A DNA stretch of 64,000 bases from Hymenobacter cyanobacteriorum (GTDB lineage Bacteria; Bacteroidota; Bacteroidia; Cytophagales; Hymenobacteraceae), in assembly GCF_022631375.1 (NCBI RefSeq), contig NZ_JALBGC010000006.1, positions 1 to 64,000 on the forward strand, given 5' to 3'. Below are positions 16,872 to 25,485 of this stretch, piece by piece. The first letter of the stretch is position 1. Each line of letters begins with the position of its first letter. The translations under genes and the position numbers were made by a program. Under the pieces are notes generated by a model. It was not told the DNA's origin. It saw only the letters and a list, made by a program, of their open reading frames with translations, and made no database searches.

Positions 16872-17924
16872 CTAGCGCCCGTATTCCAGCACGCGGAACG
16901 TGCCCGGCACGATGCTGGGCCGGGGGCGCGGGTTGTCCGCCGTGGGCGCCGGCACGGGGCCGTAATCGGCGGTGCAGGTAAACAGGTGATGGGTTTTCGG
17001 GTCCCGGGCAATGGTGCGGGCCCCGCGCGCCGTGGGCACTTCGCCCACCACGCGGTACTTCGAGGGCGAGTCCTGGTGGATGACCGTGAATGTGCCCGAG
17101 GCGCCGTTGGAAGTGATGACGTTGCCCGTGCTGGGGTCAAACACGGCGCCGTCGGTGCCTTTGCCGATGGGCAGCACGGCCACCTGCCGGCCCGTTTTGC
17201 TATCCGTCACCACCAGCTTTTCGTTGGCGCAGGCGCTGAACAGGCGGTTGGTTTTCGGGTCGTAGCCCAGGCCGGTGGGTTCCTTGCCGGGCGCCAGCGC
17301 GTGGCGGCTTTTCACGGCCAAAGTATTGGCATCTAGGGCAATGACTTCGCTCTTGTCTTCGATGTTGACGAAGAGGGTGCCTTTGCCGTCGGTGGCGGGC
17401 GCTTCCACGTCGCCGGCCAGGTCGGCCGTGCCCACCACGGTGCCGGTGGCGCCGTCGAGCACGGTGCTCTTGCCGCCGTCGTTGCTGAACAGGAACACGC
17501 GCTTGGAAAAGGCATCATACAGCAGCGCGTCCGGCTTGGGGCCCGTGGCAATGGGCGCCCCAATGGGCTGCAGGGTTTTCAAATCGAACACCACGCAGGT
17601 GTTGTTGCGGCCGCAGGTGATGTAGCCGCGCCCGGCGGCGGGCACCACCTCGATGCCGTGCACGCCGGGCGTGTTGGGGATGGTGCCGATAACCTTGTGG
17701 GTGCTCAAATCGACCACTTCCACCTGGGTGCCGTGCGACACGTAAAGCCGTTCGCCGGCGGGGTCCACGCTCAAATAGTCCCAGCCGCCTTCGCCGCCGA
17801 TGGCTACGGTGCTCAGCAGGTGGTAGGGGGCCGGGGCCGCCGCGCCCACGGGCGGCGTCTGGGCGCGGGCCGGACCGCCCGCCAGCAGGCAGGCCAGCGG
17901 CGCGGTAAGCAGCAGGTTTTTCAT
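16872..17924 (-). CDS. YncE-like beta-propeller, secreted
   Basis: A 350-residue exported protein with a signal peptide (ends ARAQT) and a YncE/YVTN-type seven-bladed propeller. Blade motifs include DYLSVDPAGERLYVSHG, GVHGIEVVPAAGRGYI and GLGYDPKTNRLFSAC. It is the type often annotated as a YncE family protein and is about full length for the family. Two cysteine residues in CGRNNTC may form a disulfide. Function unknown; such propellers mostly mediate protein interactions or act with sulfur or metal systems. Confidence 0.85.
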   Translation of the reverse strand: MKNLLLTAPLACLLAGGPARAQTPPVGAAAPAPYHLLSTVAIGGEGGWDYLSVDPAGERLYVSHGTQVEVVDLSTHKVIGTIPNTPGVHGIEVVPAAGRGYITCGRNNTCVVFDLKTLQPIGAPIATGPKPDALLYDAFSKRVFLFSNDGGKSTVLDGATGTVVGTADLAGDVEAPATDGKGTLFVNIEDKSEVIALDANTLAVKSRHALAPGKEPTGLGYDPKTNRLFSACANEKLVVTDSKTGRQVAVLPIGKGTDGAVFDPSTGNVITSNGASGTFTVIHQDSPSKYRVVGEVPTARGARTIARDPKTHHLFTCTADYGPVPAPTADNPRPRPSIVPGTFRVLEYGR

Positions 17925-17971
17925 AAAGCGAGGAAAACAGGAAATACAGGTTAGCGGAAACAGCGCGGCCC

Positions 17972-18745
17972 TCAGCGCCCAACCGGCCCGTCCGGGCGGC
18001 CGCTCTCACGGGCAGGCGGGGATGAGTGTGGGCGCAGCGAGGTGTAGAGAATCAGCCCCAGCAGCAGGCCGAACAAAATCAGCGACGAGCCGCGCGTGCC
18101 GAAGCCCAGGCCGTGGTCGGTCGGCGATTTGGTGAGCAGGTCGCCGAACGTGGCGCCGAAGGGCCGCGTGAGCACGAAGGCCACCCAGAACAGCAGCACC
18201 CGCGAGAGGCTGGTGAAGTAGTAGGCCAGCACTACCACGGCCAGCAAGGAGCCAATGAGCAGTGCCCCGCCGCCGAAGCCCAGCCCGGAGTCGTCAGCCA
18301 GAAAGTCGCCCAAGGCCGTGCCCAGGGTATTGGAAATCAGGATGGCCGTCCAGTAGAACAGCTCCCCGCGCCTCGTGGTAATGTCGGACACCGAAAGCGA
18401 CTTTTCACTCAGCCGCCACAGGCCCAGCACCACGGCCAGGATGCTGACCAGAATGAGCGCGCCCGTGGCGTAGCCCAGGCCCAGGGTGCGGTCCATGTAA
18501 TCGGACATGGTGGTGCCCGCCGTGCTGGTGGCCAGAATCACGGCCCAGTACAGCGCCGGAATGTAGCGGCTCACGGCCAGCTGGGCCACCAGCAGGACCA
18601 GAAAAAGGCCGATGAGGATAAGCGAGCTGGCGCCATAACCCACGTTCAGGGTTTGGGCCAGCAGGTCGCCGGCCGTTTCGCCCAGCGTGGTGGCGCAGAT
18701 TTTCATCACCCAGAACAGCAGGGTAACCTCGGCAATCTTCTTCAT
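17972..18745 (-). CDS. COG4705-family integral membrane protein
   Basis: A 257-residue membrane protein made of four similar repeats, each starting with a sequence such as KICATTLGETAGDLLA, TSTAGTTMSDYMDRTLGLGY, ISNTLGTALGDFLADDSGLG or TRPFGATFGDLLTKSPTDHG. This repeat pattern (TLG..GD.L) is that of the COG4705 family of uncharacterised membrane proteins. About eight helices are expected. Function is unknown; acidic residues inside helices suggest ion transport. Confidence 0.82.
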   Translation of the reverse strand: MKKIAEVTLLFWVMKICATTLGETAGDLLAQTLNVGYGASSLILIGLFLVLLVAQLAVSRYIPALYWAVILATSTAGTTMSDYMDRTLGLGYATGALILVSILAVVLGLWRLSEKSLSVSDITTRRGELFYWTAILISNTLGTALGDFLADDSGLGFGGGALLIGSLLAVVVLAYYFTSLSRVLLFWVAFVLTRPFGATFGDLLTKSPTDHGLGFGTRGSSLILFGLLLGLILYTSLRPHSSPPARESGRPDGPVGR

Positions 18746-18780
18746 GGCAGCAGTGGGGGTTAAGGGAGTTTGTGGCGGGC

Positions 18781-19590
18781 CTAGTGCAGCTGCCAGTTCA
18801 GCGACAGGCCCGTGGCCCCGGCGTAATACAGGGGCGAAACGTGCAGCGTGGCCGTCTCATTGGGCTTGTGGCCCCAGCGGTAGCGGTGGGTGAGGTAGCC
18901 CAAGTGGGCCGAGAAGATGCCGAAGCCGGCCCCGGCCACCACGTCGGACTCCCAGTGCTTGTCGTTTATCATGCGCAGCGCGGCCACGCCGGTGGCGATG
19001 GTGTAGGCCCCGATGCCGTACCACTGGCTTTTGTCGCGTAGCTCGGTGTGCAGGATGCTGGCGGCCAGAAACGCCTGCGCCGTGTGGCCCGACGGGAAGG
19101 CCGTGGGCGTGCCGTCGGGGCGGTCGATGTTGGTGGCAAACTTGACGATGTAGACGCTAGTCACCATAATCAGCTCACTTTTCAGGATGACGAGGCCCAG
19201 ATTCACCCGGTCATTGCGGCTCTTCACGCCCGCCAGCAGCACGCCGCCCAGCTCCAGGTAGGGGGCAAACTGCAGGTAGTTATCGGCGTGGTTGCGGTAG
19301 TCGCCAAACACGCGCCGAATATCGTCGTGGGCCTGGTAGCTGCTGTAGAATCCGTGCCCATTGATGGTGCTCACGCCGTAGCCGATGAGCACGGCCGGGA
19401 TGATGCTGGCCCGGAAGCCCTTGCTCTGGAAAAAGCTTTTCTTTTCCACGGCCCCCAGGCCCGTGGCGGGGCGCTCGTACTTGTGGAGGGTGTCGGCGGC
19501 CGGCTTGGGCACCTGCTGCGCCAGCGCAGAAGTAACGGGGGCCGCCAGCAGCCAGCTCAGGCCCACGGATTTGAAGAGGCTAAAACGCAT
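18781..19590 (-). CDS. PAP2-superfamily phosphatase, exported
   Basis: A 269-residue protein with a signal peptide (ends SALAQQ) and a PAP2 phosphatase domain. The three signature motifs are visible as KFATNIDRPDG, AFPSGHTAQAF and RMINDKHWESDVVAG. Members dephosphorylate lipid or isoprenoid phosphates at the envelope. The ATG at 19590 starts a normal signal peptide; the longer open frame upstream is accidental. It is 26 bases downstream of the transporter gene at 19,617 and probably co-transcribed with it. Confidence 0.87.
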   Translation of the reverse strand: MRFSLFKSVGLSWLLAAPVTSALAQQVPKPAADTLHKYERPATGLGAVEKKSFFQSKGFRASIIPAVLIGYGVSTINGHGFYSSYQAHDDIRRVFGDYRNHADNYLQFAPYLELGGVLLAGVKSRNDRVNLGLVILKSELIMVTSVYIVKFATNIDRPDGTPTAFPSGHTAQAFLAASILHTELRDKSQWYGIGAYTIATGVAALRMINDKHWESDVVAGAGFGIFSAHLGYLTHRYRWGHKPNETATLHVSPLYYAGATGLSLNWQLH

Positions 19591-19616
19591 AACGGAAACA
19601 GCTTGGTGGATAAGGC

Positions 19617-20030
19617 TTAAAAAATGAGGACCAGCGTGCCGCCGATAATCATGGCCGCGCCCAGGCCGGTGTGCCAGGTGAGCTTTTCGCCCAGAAACAC
19701 CACCGACAGCACGATGGCAATGGCCACGCTGAGCTTGTCGACCGGGGCCACCTGCGACACCTTGCCCAGCTGCAAAGCCCGGAAGTAGAATATCCAGGAC
19801 AAGCCCGTGGCCAGGCCGGACAGTCCGATAAAAATCCAGTTGGTGCGCGTCAGGTCGCCGATGTGCTCCAGCCCGCCCCGGAAGTACACGATGCCCCAGG
19901 CCAGTACCAGAATGACGACCGTGCGGATAGCCGTGGCCAGATTGGAATCGACGCCCTTGATGCCGATTTTGGCCAGCACGGCGGTAAGGGCCGCGAATAC
20001 GGCCGAGAGCAACGCATACATCCACCACAT
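19617..20030 (-). CDS. EamA-type single-domain transporter
   Basis: A 137-residue membrane protein with five predicted helices matching one EamA domain (COG2510-type). Motifs are LSAVFAALTAVLAKIGIKGV at the start, YFRALQLGKVSQVAPVDKLS in the middle and FLGEKLTWHTGLGAAMIIGG at the end. It is half the size of classical ten-helix DMT exporters and would need to dimerise. Substrate unknown. It lies 11 bases downstream of the SdiA-regulated-like gene. Confidence 0.83.
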   Translation of the reverse strand: MWWMYALLSAVFAALTAVLAKIGIKGVDSNLATAIRTVVILVLAWGIVYFRGGLEHIGDLTRTNWIFIGLSGLATGLSWIFYFRALQLGKVSQVAPVDKLSVAIAIVLSVVFLGEKLTWHTGLGAAMIIGGTLVLIF

Positions 20031-20041
20031 AGGACAAGGGG

Positions 20042-20944
20042 TTAGGGTTGGGAAGGAGTTTCGGAGAAGCGGTACAGGCGGCCCTGGCCTTTTTTGCTGC
20101 CGGCCTCGCTCGACACAAACAGGTCGCCGTTGGGCGCGAAGGCAAGGCCCTCGGGCTGCGGAAACAGGGCCGGGTCCAGGGTCTGGGCGGCCACCAGCCG
20201 GCCCTGCGGGTCCAGCTCCACCAGGTCGTTGCCCCGGGCCGAGAGCACGAACACGTGGCGGGTGCGCGGGTGCACGGCCACGGCCGAGGGCGCAAACTGG
20301 CTCAGCTGGCCGGTTTTCTTGGCGGCCTTGCCCGGGCGGGCCGCGTCGGGCGAGCGGGCGAGGATGGCCGCAATGTCGAGCACGTAGGCCGGCTTGGACT
20401 CGATGTGGTAAGTAGTGGGGTTGAGGCGGTATACGGCCCGCTTGGTGGCGGCAAGGCCCGCGCCCGGCTCGGATTTACACGCCACCAGCAGGGTCTGGCT
20501 GGCCGCGTCGTAGGCCAGGCCTTCGGGCTCGTTGGCGGCACTCAGGCCGGTGGCGTAGGTGGTGGTCACCCGGCCGTTGCGCTTGAACAGGGTGCCGTCG
20601 CTGCGCAGGACGAGGTAGCCGCCGGGCACCCGCGCCACGTCCTCGTAGTCGCCCTTGGGCCCGAACTGCACGGTGCTGTCCAGGCGCTGGGTGCGCAGGT
20701 TGTAGAAGTGCAGGTCGCCGGTTTTGTCCTCGATGCAGGCCAGCTGCCCCTCGCCCACCAGGGTTTGGCCGGAGAGCTCCTGCAGCTGCGCGGGGACGAC
20801 GTAGGTGGAGGCGGGGTGGGCAAAGTCGTAGGCGCTGCCGGCGGCGGCAGGCGCCGCCAAAACGGGTGGGGCCGGGACGTGGCGTTCGGGAGCGGTATTG
20901 CCGCAACCGGAGAGGAGCAGAGCCACCATAAGGGGTTTGAGCAT
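20042..20944 (-). CDS. SdiA-regulated-like propeller lipoprotein
   Basis: A 300-residue probable lipoprotein (lipobox LLLSGC, cysteine near 14) of the SdiA-regulated/YjiK type (PF06977), a beta-propeller family of unknown function. Characteristic stretches are ELSGQTLVGEGQLACIEDKT, FGPKGDYEDVARVPGGY, NEPEGLAYDAASQTLLVACK and FAPSAVAVHPRTRHVFVLSA. The gene at 37,076 is a close paralogue and is likewise next to a PAP2 gene. It is the first gene of the minus-strand run ending in the PAP2 gene at 18,781. Confidence 0.85.
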   Translation of the reverse strand: MLKPLMVALLLSGCGNTAPERHVPAPPVLAAPAAAGSAYDFAHPASTYVVPAQLQELSGQTLVGEGQLACIEDKTGDLHFYNLRTQRLDSTVQFGPKGDYEDVARVPGGYLVLRSDGTLFKRNGRVTTTYATGLSAANEPEGLAYDAASQTLLVACKSEPGAGLAATKRAVYRLNPTTYHIESKPAYVLDIAAILARSPDAARPGKAAKKTGQLSQFAPSAVAVHPRTRHVFVLSARGNDLVELDPQGRLVAAQTLDPALFPQPEGLAFAPNGDLFVSSEAGSKKGQGRLYRFSETPSQP

Positions 20945-21060
20945 GGGAGGGCAAAGGCGTTTGGAGCCGCAAGGCTATGCGCCAATTTTGAGTTAATTCG
21001 GAGTATGGCGGGTGGCCCATGCTTGGCCCTATGAGGCCGCGAAAAGCGGCGCGAAGCACT

Positions 21061-21162
21061 TCAGCGCCGGGCGAAGCCGGCGCACGCTTTGCCCAGGACG
21101 CCGACGTGATTCACCAGGCTCGGCACCAGCTCGGCTTCGTCTTCAACAATCAGGACTCTCAT
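21061..21162 (-). pseudogene. Response-regulator N-terminal stub
   Basis: A 33-codon frame starts MRVLIVEDEAELVPSLVNHV, the typical beginning of an OmpR-type receiver domain including the acidic pair ED. After about residue 20 the similarity stops and the frame ends within 13 codons. There is no phospho-acceptor aspartate and no DNA-binding domain. It is best read as the remnant of a deleted regulator gene. Confidence 0.6.
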
Positions 21163-21234
21163 CCGGGGCAGCGGTTAGCAGGCGGGTAGAGCATTCGGCA
21201 ATAAAAGAGTAGGTGCGGTTTCAGGCACTGGCCT

Positions 21235-22056
21235 TCAGCGTAGCGGCACGCCAACCACCAGCCCTACGGCCCCGCCGCTGTAGAACGGGGCCACCATCGC
21301 TCGGTCCTGGAGGCCGCGCACCAGCACCCGGTGCACCAGCGGGTAGGCCCAGTAGGCCAGCTCGGTGGAGAGGATGCCCACACCAGCCCCGGCCAGCACA
21401 TCGGAAGCCCAGTGCTTGTTGCCCAGCACCCGGATGGCCGCCGTGGCCGTGGCCACCGAGTAGCCGCCGATGCTGTACCACACGCTGCGCCCGCCGTACT
21501 CGCGGTGCATAAACGTGGCCGCTGCAAACGCCGCGCTGGTGTGCTGGCTGGGAAAGGAGCTGAAGTCCTGATTGCCGTAGGGCCGCTCCACCAGGGCCAG
21601 GTTTTTGAGGTTGCTGGTCAGGGTGTTGTTGATGGTGTAGGCCAGAAAGAAAATCACGCCCTGGTTGAGAGTGCTGTGCACGCCCTTCACGCCGGCCAGG
21701 CTCAGGCCCAGCGTGGCCACCGCCGGCACGTGGCGCAGCTGGTCATCAATAGTCGTTTCGAAGCGCGGGAAATGGCTTTTCACCGCGCCCTGAATCGCCT
21801 CGTCGGTTTCGAGCACGTCCACTTTCTCGGTGCCCAGCGCGGCCACGCCCAGCAGCAGTGCCGGTAGGGCCAGCTGCCGCAGCGTGGGCCGGTAGGGGTT
21901 GCGGGGCGGAAGGGCGGCTGACGCAGAGGCCGAATCGGCCGGGGCCGGGGCCTGCGTTACTGCCTGCGCCCAGCTACGGGCGGGCCAGCCCAGCAACAGC
22001 AGCAGGCCAGGAAGCAGGGGGCGCAGGGCACGGGAGCGGAGCATGGCGAAAGGCAT
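21235..22056 (-). CDS. PAP2-superfamily protein with atypical motif
   Basis: A 273-residue exported PAP2 protein. A signal peptide ends near SWAQA (ATG at 22056, or four codons later at 22044). Motifs are LALVERPYGN, FPSQHTSAAF and RVLGNKHWASDVLAGAG. The central motif reads PSQH rather than PSGH, an uncommon change next to a catalytic histidine, so activity may be altered. It is similar in layout to the PAP2 gene at 18,781. The next gene upstream at 22,070 is also PAP2, 13 bases away. Confidence 0.84.
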   Translation of the reverse strand: MPFAMLRSRALRPLLPGLLLLLGWPARSWAQAVTQAPAPADSASASAALPPRNPYRPTLRQLALPALLLGVAALGTEKVDVLETDEAIQGAVKSHFPRFETTIDDQLRHVPAVATLGLSLAGVKGVHSTLNQGVIFFLAYTINNTLTSNLKNLALVERPYGNQDFSSFPSQHTSAAFAAATFMHREYGGRSVWYSIGGYSVATATAAIRVLGNKHWASDVLAGAGVGILSTELAYWAYPLVHRVLVRGLQDRAMVAPFYSGGAVGLVVGVPLR

Positions 22057-22069
22057 TAAAGTGAACGGG

Positions 22070-22810
22070 TCAGGCCTGGGAGTGATGCTGCTGGTGGCGG
22101 TGAGACTGCTGCCGCAGCCGGGCCGAGCCCCACCACTCGCGCAGGGCCGGCGAAAACAGCACGTACACGCTGCTCACCCAGCCCACCGAGGCAATCCAGC
22201 CCGAGAGCACGTCGCTGGGGTAATGTACCCCCAGGTACACGCGCGAAAAGCCCACGCCCAGCACGAACAGCCCGCCCAAAGTCCACGCCAGCCAGCGCCC
22301 GCGCCACGGGGCCAGCAGGCCCACGGCCAGCAGGCCCACGGCCAGCACCAGCGCGGCTGTGCCCATGGCGTGCCCGCTGGGAAAGCCCGACGAAGTTTCG
22401 GGGGCCAGTGAGGCCCACAGCGCCGGGCGGGGCCGCCCCAGCAGGCCCTTAGCCAGCAGGTTGAGGGCCGCCGCGCCGCCCACGGCCGCGCCAAAAAAGG
22501 CTGCCCGGCGGTGCTGCCAGCGCCACCACAGCCCGGCGGCGATTAGCCCGCACAGCACGGCCATCACGGGCGGGCCGCCAGCGCGGGTCAGGGCCAGGTT
22601 CACGGCATCGAGGGTGGGGGTGGCGTGGGCGTGCACCAGGCGCAAGGCGGCCGTATCGCCGGCAAAGCCCTCCTGCTCCCGGATTTCAGAGCCCACTTTC
22701 AGGAAGATGCCCCAGGGCAGCAGCACCCCGAACAGCACCACCCCCAGCAGGCGGCGGTGCCGGGCGAGCAGGTGGCGGGCAATATCGGAAAAGCGGGCAA
22801 AGCGCGGCAT
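22070..22810 (-). CDS. PAP2-superfamily membrane phosphatase
   Basis: A 246-residue integral membrane PAP2 phosphatase with about six helices. The three motifs are complete: KGLLGRPRP, SSGFPSGHAMG and SRVYLGVHYPSDVLSGW. This form resembles undecaprenyl-pyrophosphate or phosphatidylglycerophosphate phosphatases; the exact lipid substrate cannot be told. The C-terminus is His-rich (QQSHRHQQHHSQA), an unusual tail. It is read just before the PAP2 gene at 21,235. Confidence 0.88.
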   Translation of the reverse strand: MPRFARFSDIARHLLARHRRLLGVVLFGVLLPWGIFLKVGSEIREQEGFAGDTAALRLVHAHATPTLDAVNLALTRAGGPPVMAVLCGLIAAGLWWRWQHRRAAFFGAAVGGAAALNLLAKGLLGRPRPALWASLAPETSSGFPSGHAMGTAALVLAVGLLAVGLLAPWRGRWLAWTLGGLFVLGVGFSRVYLGVHYPSDVLSGWIASVGWVSSVYVLFSPALREWWGSARLRQQSHRHQQHHSQA

Positions 22811-22920
22811 GTCGTCGGAAAAGCAAGGGCCAGACCGCCCCCACAGCGGCGCGGCAGCCCAAGGTTACCCCGGCATTCTGAGTAGAAATTGAGCTTACGG
22901 GCCGGCGCGCGGTTTTTGGG

Positions 22921-23361
22921 CTAAGCTCCCTTGAGGGGCACCACCAGCACGGGGCAGTGGGCGCGCTCCAGCAGGTGTTCGGCCGCGCCGCCCAGCAGCA
23001 GGCTCAGCACGCCGTGGCGGCCGGTGGTGCCCACCACCAGCAGGTCGGCGGCCCAGGCTTCGATGACGGCCAGCACCTGCTCGGCGGGCTGGCCTTTTGG
23101 CAGGAAATGGCTGAGGCGCAGGCCCGGGGTGGCCAGGGCGTCGAGTTGGGCGAGCAGCTCCTCGGCGCGGGCCAGCAGCACGGCTTCGGCTTCGGCGTGG
23201 GTCTGGCCGGCGTCGATGTTGCCGATGGCCCGCGCCTCGTTGAGTACGCATACCAGCCCGGCTTCGGCCCCCAGGGCGGCGGCCAGGTCCAGGCCGGCCT
23301 GCGTGGCGTGATAGCACTGCGGGCTCTCATCGACGTAAATCAGGATTTTCTGGAACGACAT
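22921..23361 (-). CDS. Universal stress protein (UspA family)
   Basis: A 146-residue single-domain UspA protein. It begins QKILIYVDESPQCYHATQAG and ends with the nucleotide-binding pattern VVGTTGRHGVLSLLLGGAAE followed by HLLERAHCPVLVVPL. The GxxGxxG spacing suggests an ATP-binding member. It was probably contiguous with the crcB genes now at 30,637-31,402 before the arsenic element inserted 30 bases upstream of its start codon. Confidence 0.88.
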   Translation of the reverse strand: MSFQKILIYVDESPQCYHATQAGLDLAAALGAEAGLVCVLNEARAIGNIDAGQTHAEAEAVLLARAEELLAQLDALATPGLRLSHFLPKGQPAEQVLAVIEAWAADLLVVGTTGRHGVLSLLLGGAAEHLLERAHCPVLVVPLKGA

Positions 23362-23391
23362 GGCGGGTGGGAATAAGAATGGATGAAGCTA

Positions 23392-23510
23392 GGGGTCCTC
23401 TCAGAAAACGGAAAATATAGTACGTTAAGGGCTGAAAAGGGGCTGCCAGGGCCAGACATCGATTCAAAACCTTCGAGTCGGAGGGTTTGCCCTACTTGTT
23501 TAACAACACC
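23392..23510 (+). repeat. Left extended terminal repeat of the arsenic transposon
   Basis: The first 38 bases are the terminal inverted repeat. Identity with the right end continues for a total of about 120 bases with two substitutions and one single-base indel. The subterminal part contains an 8-bp hairpin (AAACCTTC with GAGGGTTT around a GAGTCG loop). Confidence 0.92.
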
Positions 23511-23593
23511 TAAAATTGCTCATCGGCTCAGCCGTGCTTTTGTTCGATGAAAGGCCACGCACCAGCTGTACCTATCTGAGTGGGTAATCTGGC

Positions 23594-23932
23594 ATGAACG
23601 GAAATAAGGGCACCCGCTTTAGCGCGGATGAACAGGCGGTGGCAGTGGTGGCCAAGGCCCTGGGCCACCCGGCCCGCGTGGCCATCGTACGCCTGCTGGC
23701 CACCCGCGCTACCTGCACCACCGGCGAGCTGGTGGCAGAACTGCCGCTTTCCCAGAGCACCGTATCGCAGCACCTCAAGGAGCTGAAAGCAGCCGGGCTG
23801 GTCGAGTCGGTCCCCGGCAGCGCCCGCGAGGGCTACGCGCTTTCGCCCAGCCGCTGGGCGCAGGTCCGGCAGTTGTTCGGCACCTTGCTGGGCGAGCTGC
23901 CGCCCGCCGGGGCTACTCTTCCACTGGTGTAA
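23594..23932 (+). CDS. arsR: ArsR-family repressor (first copy)
   Basis: A 112-residue winged-helix repressor of the ArsR/SmtB family. The core is [20 protein letters not shown], then [20 protein letters not shown] for the recognition helix. The usual ELCVCDL arsenic-binding cysteine pair is not present; only one cysteine (TCTTGELV) lies near that position, so metalloid sensing may differ. It is the first gene inside the left end of the transposon and converges with the flavoprotein gene, overlapping its end by 20 bases. Confidence 0.88.
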   Translation: MNGNKGTRFSADEQAVAVVAKALGHPARVAIVRLLATRATCTTGELVAELPLSQSTVSQHLKELKAAGLVESVPGSAREGYALSPSRWAQVRQLFGTLLGELPPAGATLPLV

Positions 23933-25016
23933 CGGCTTCCGGGGCCAGAAATGCCTGTATCTCGTCCACCGTGGCCCGGGCCGAGCGGCCCACCCCAATC
24001 AGCGTCGCGGACGCAAACCCCGTCCAGCTGCCGTAGCCCACCAGCCACAGGCCCGGCAGGGCCGTCGCCCGCGTGCCGGCCGTGGCCACCCGCCCATCGG
24101 GCTCCATCACGCCCAGGTTCGCCAGAAACGGCAGCGCCGGCCGAAAGCCCGTGCACCAGATAACCGCGTCCACGGCTTCTTCCCGCCCATCGGCCCAGAC
24201 CACGCCTGTGCGGGTGAACCGCGCAAAGGGCCGCACACTGCCCAGCGCGCCCCGGCTCCGGGCTTCCTTCACCGGGTCCACCATCACCACGTCGCCCAGT
24301 GACGGCGGCGGGGCCGGCGCAGCGCCAGCTTGCGCGTGGTAGCGCTGCGTGGCCTGCGAAAACAGCACCCGGCCGTCCACGTCATCGGGCAGGAAGCGGG
24401 GCTCCTTTTCCGTCACCCACGTCGTGTGCGCCTCCCGCGAGACTTCGGCCAGCACCTGCGCGCCGGAGTTGCCGCCGCCCACCACCAGCACCCGTTGCCC
24501 GGCAAAGGGCGCGGCGTCGCGGTAGTGGGCCGAGTGCAGCTGGACCCCGCCAAAATCCTTCTGGCCGGGATAGGCCGGCACGAAGGGGTTGCTCCAGCTG
24601 CCGCTGGCGCACACCACCGCCCGGGCCTGCCTCGTCCTGGTGTCGGTCTGCACGGCGAAGCCCGGCCCCGACCGGTGCACGGCGGCCACGCGCACGGGCC
24701 GCCGCACCGGCAGGGCGTACCGCTGCTCGTACAGCGTGAGGTAGTCAATCACGGCGTCGCGGGCGGGAAAGCCCGCCTCCGCCGGGCGCGGCATCAGCCA
24801 GCCCGGCAGCGAGCTGGCATCGGCCGGGGAAAACAGGCGCAGCGAGGCCCAGCCGTGGGGCCAGGCCCCGCCCGGTCCCGCCTGGTCATCCAGCAGCTCG
24901 AAGGCGAGGCCCGCCCGCCGCAGGTAGTAGCCCACGGCCAGCCCGCTCTGGCCGGCCCCGATGACCAGCACGTCGGTGCTGAAGTCGTGAGGAACGAGCA
25001 GCGGGGCGGGGTTCAT
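23913..25016 (-). CDS. ArsO-like flavin-dependent monooxygenase
   Basis: A 367-residue FAD/NAD(P)H flavoprotein of the CzcO/ArsO type. The FAD-binding Rossmann motif [20 protein letters not shown] is near the N-terminus, a second dinucleotide motif [20 protein letters not shown] is near 175-195, and a C-terminal [10 protein letters not shown] closes the FAD site. Such genes are common in ars operons, where ArsO-like enzymes accompany acr3 and arsC; their exact reaction is unsettled. The ATG at 25016 is chosen over a GTG two codons upstream. It is the last gene of the ars operon. Confidence 0.86.
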   Translation of the reverse strand: MNPAPLLVPHDFSTDVLVIGAGQSGLAVGYYLRRAGLAFELLDDQAGPGGAWPHGWASLRLFSPADASSLPGWLMPRPAEAGFPARDAVIDYLTLYEQRYALPVRRPVRVAAVHRSGPGFAVQTDTRTRQARAVVCASGSWSNPFVPAYPGQKDFGGVQLHSAHYRDAAPFAGQRVLVVGGGNSGAQVLAEVSREAHTTWVTEKEPRFLPDDVDGRVLFSQATQRYHAQAGAAPAPPPSLGDVVMVDPVKEARSRGALGSVRPFARFTRTGVVWADGREEAVDAVIWCTGFRPALPFLANLGVMEPDGRVATAGTRATALPGLWLVGYGSWTGFASATLIGVGRSARATVDEIQAFLAPEAVTPVEE

Positions 25017-25021
25017 GGGCA

Positions 25022-25453
25022 CTAAGTGGTTTGGAATTGCGCTTGCACGAAGTCGTGGGCGTAGGCTTTCACCTGGTCGCGCACGCTATTAAACTGCTGC
25101 GTAACTTCTTCCTCGCTACCTGTGGCTTTGGCCGGGTCGGGAAAGTTGTGGTGCAGCTTCTTGGCCGACGACGGGAACACCGGGCACACCTCATTGGCAT
25201 GGTCGCACACGGTCAGCACGTAGTCAAACGGCACCGCCGCGTACTCGTCCACCTGGTTGCTGGTGTGGTGCGAGATGTCCACGCCGTCGGCGGCCATCGC
25301 CTGCACCGCCCGCGGGTTCAGGCCGTGCACCTCCACGCCCGCGCTGTACACATTGGCCCGGTCGCCGAGCTCCTGGGCGAGGTAGCCGTGCAGCAGCTGG
25401 CTGCGGCACGAGTTACCGGTGCACAGCACCAACACGTTTTTCTTATCAGACAT
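25022..25453 (-). CDS. arsC: Arsenate reductase, thioredoxin-coupled type
   Basis: A 143-residue low-molecular-weight-phosphatase-type arsenate reductase. It reduces arsenate to arsenite for export. The catalytic loop CTGNSCRS has cysteine 11 and the serine/arginine of the P-loop, and the resolving cysteines are at about 83 and 90 in [10 protein letters not shown]. This matches the Cys10/Cys82/Cys89 triad of the thioredoxin-coupled family. The gene lies between acr3 and the flavoprotein gene on the same strand. Confidence 0.93.
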   Translation of the reverse strand: MSDKKNVLVLCTGNSCRSQLLHGYLAQELGDRANVYSAGVEVHGLNPRAVQAMAADGVDISHHTSNQVDEYAAVPFDYVLTVCDHANEVCPVFPSSAKKLHHNFPDPAKATGSEEEVTQQFNSVRDQVKAYAHDFVQAQFQTT

Positions 25454-25485
25454 GGGAAGTAGTTAAAATCAGTGTAAAAACGAGG

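Noticed and set aside
16703-17140. Minus-strand 145-residue frame upstream of the propeller end
   Set aside because: It overlaps the 3' part of the propeller gene and has Arg/Pro-rich composition without any domain.
18781-20295. One 504-residue frame across the PAP2, EamA and SdiA-regulated-like genes
   Set aside because: Only the last 269 residues are a real protein; the rest is a shadow of genes read in another frame.
23391-23520. Possible integron attC site in the repeated end (GTTAAGGGC and GTTTAAC boxes)
   Set aside because: The boxes are in the wrong order for attC, and the 38-bp Tn3-type repeat with target duplication explains the sequence better.
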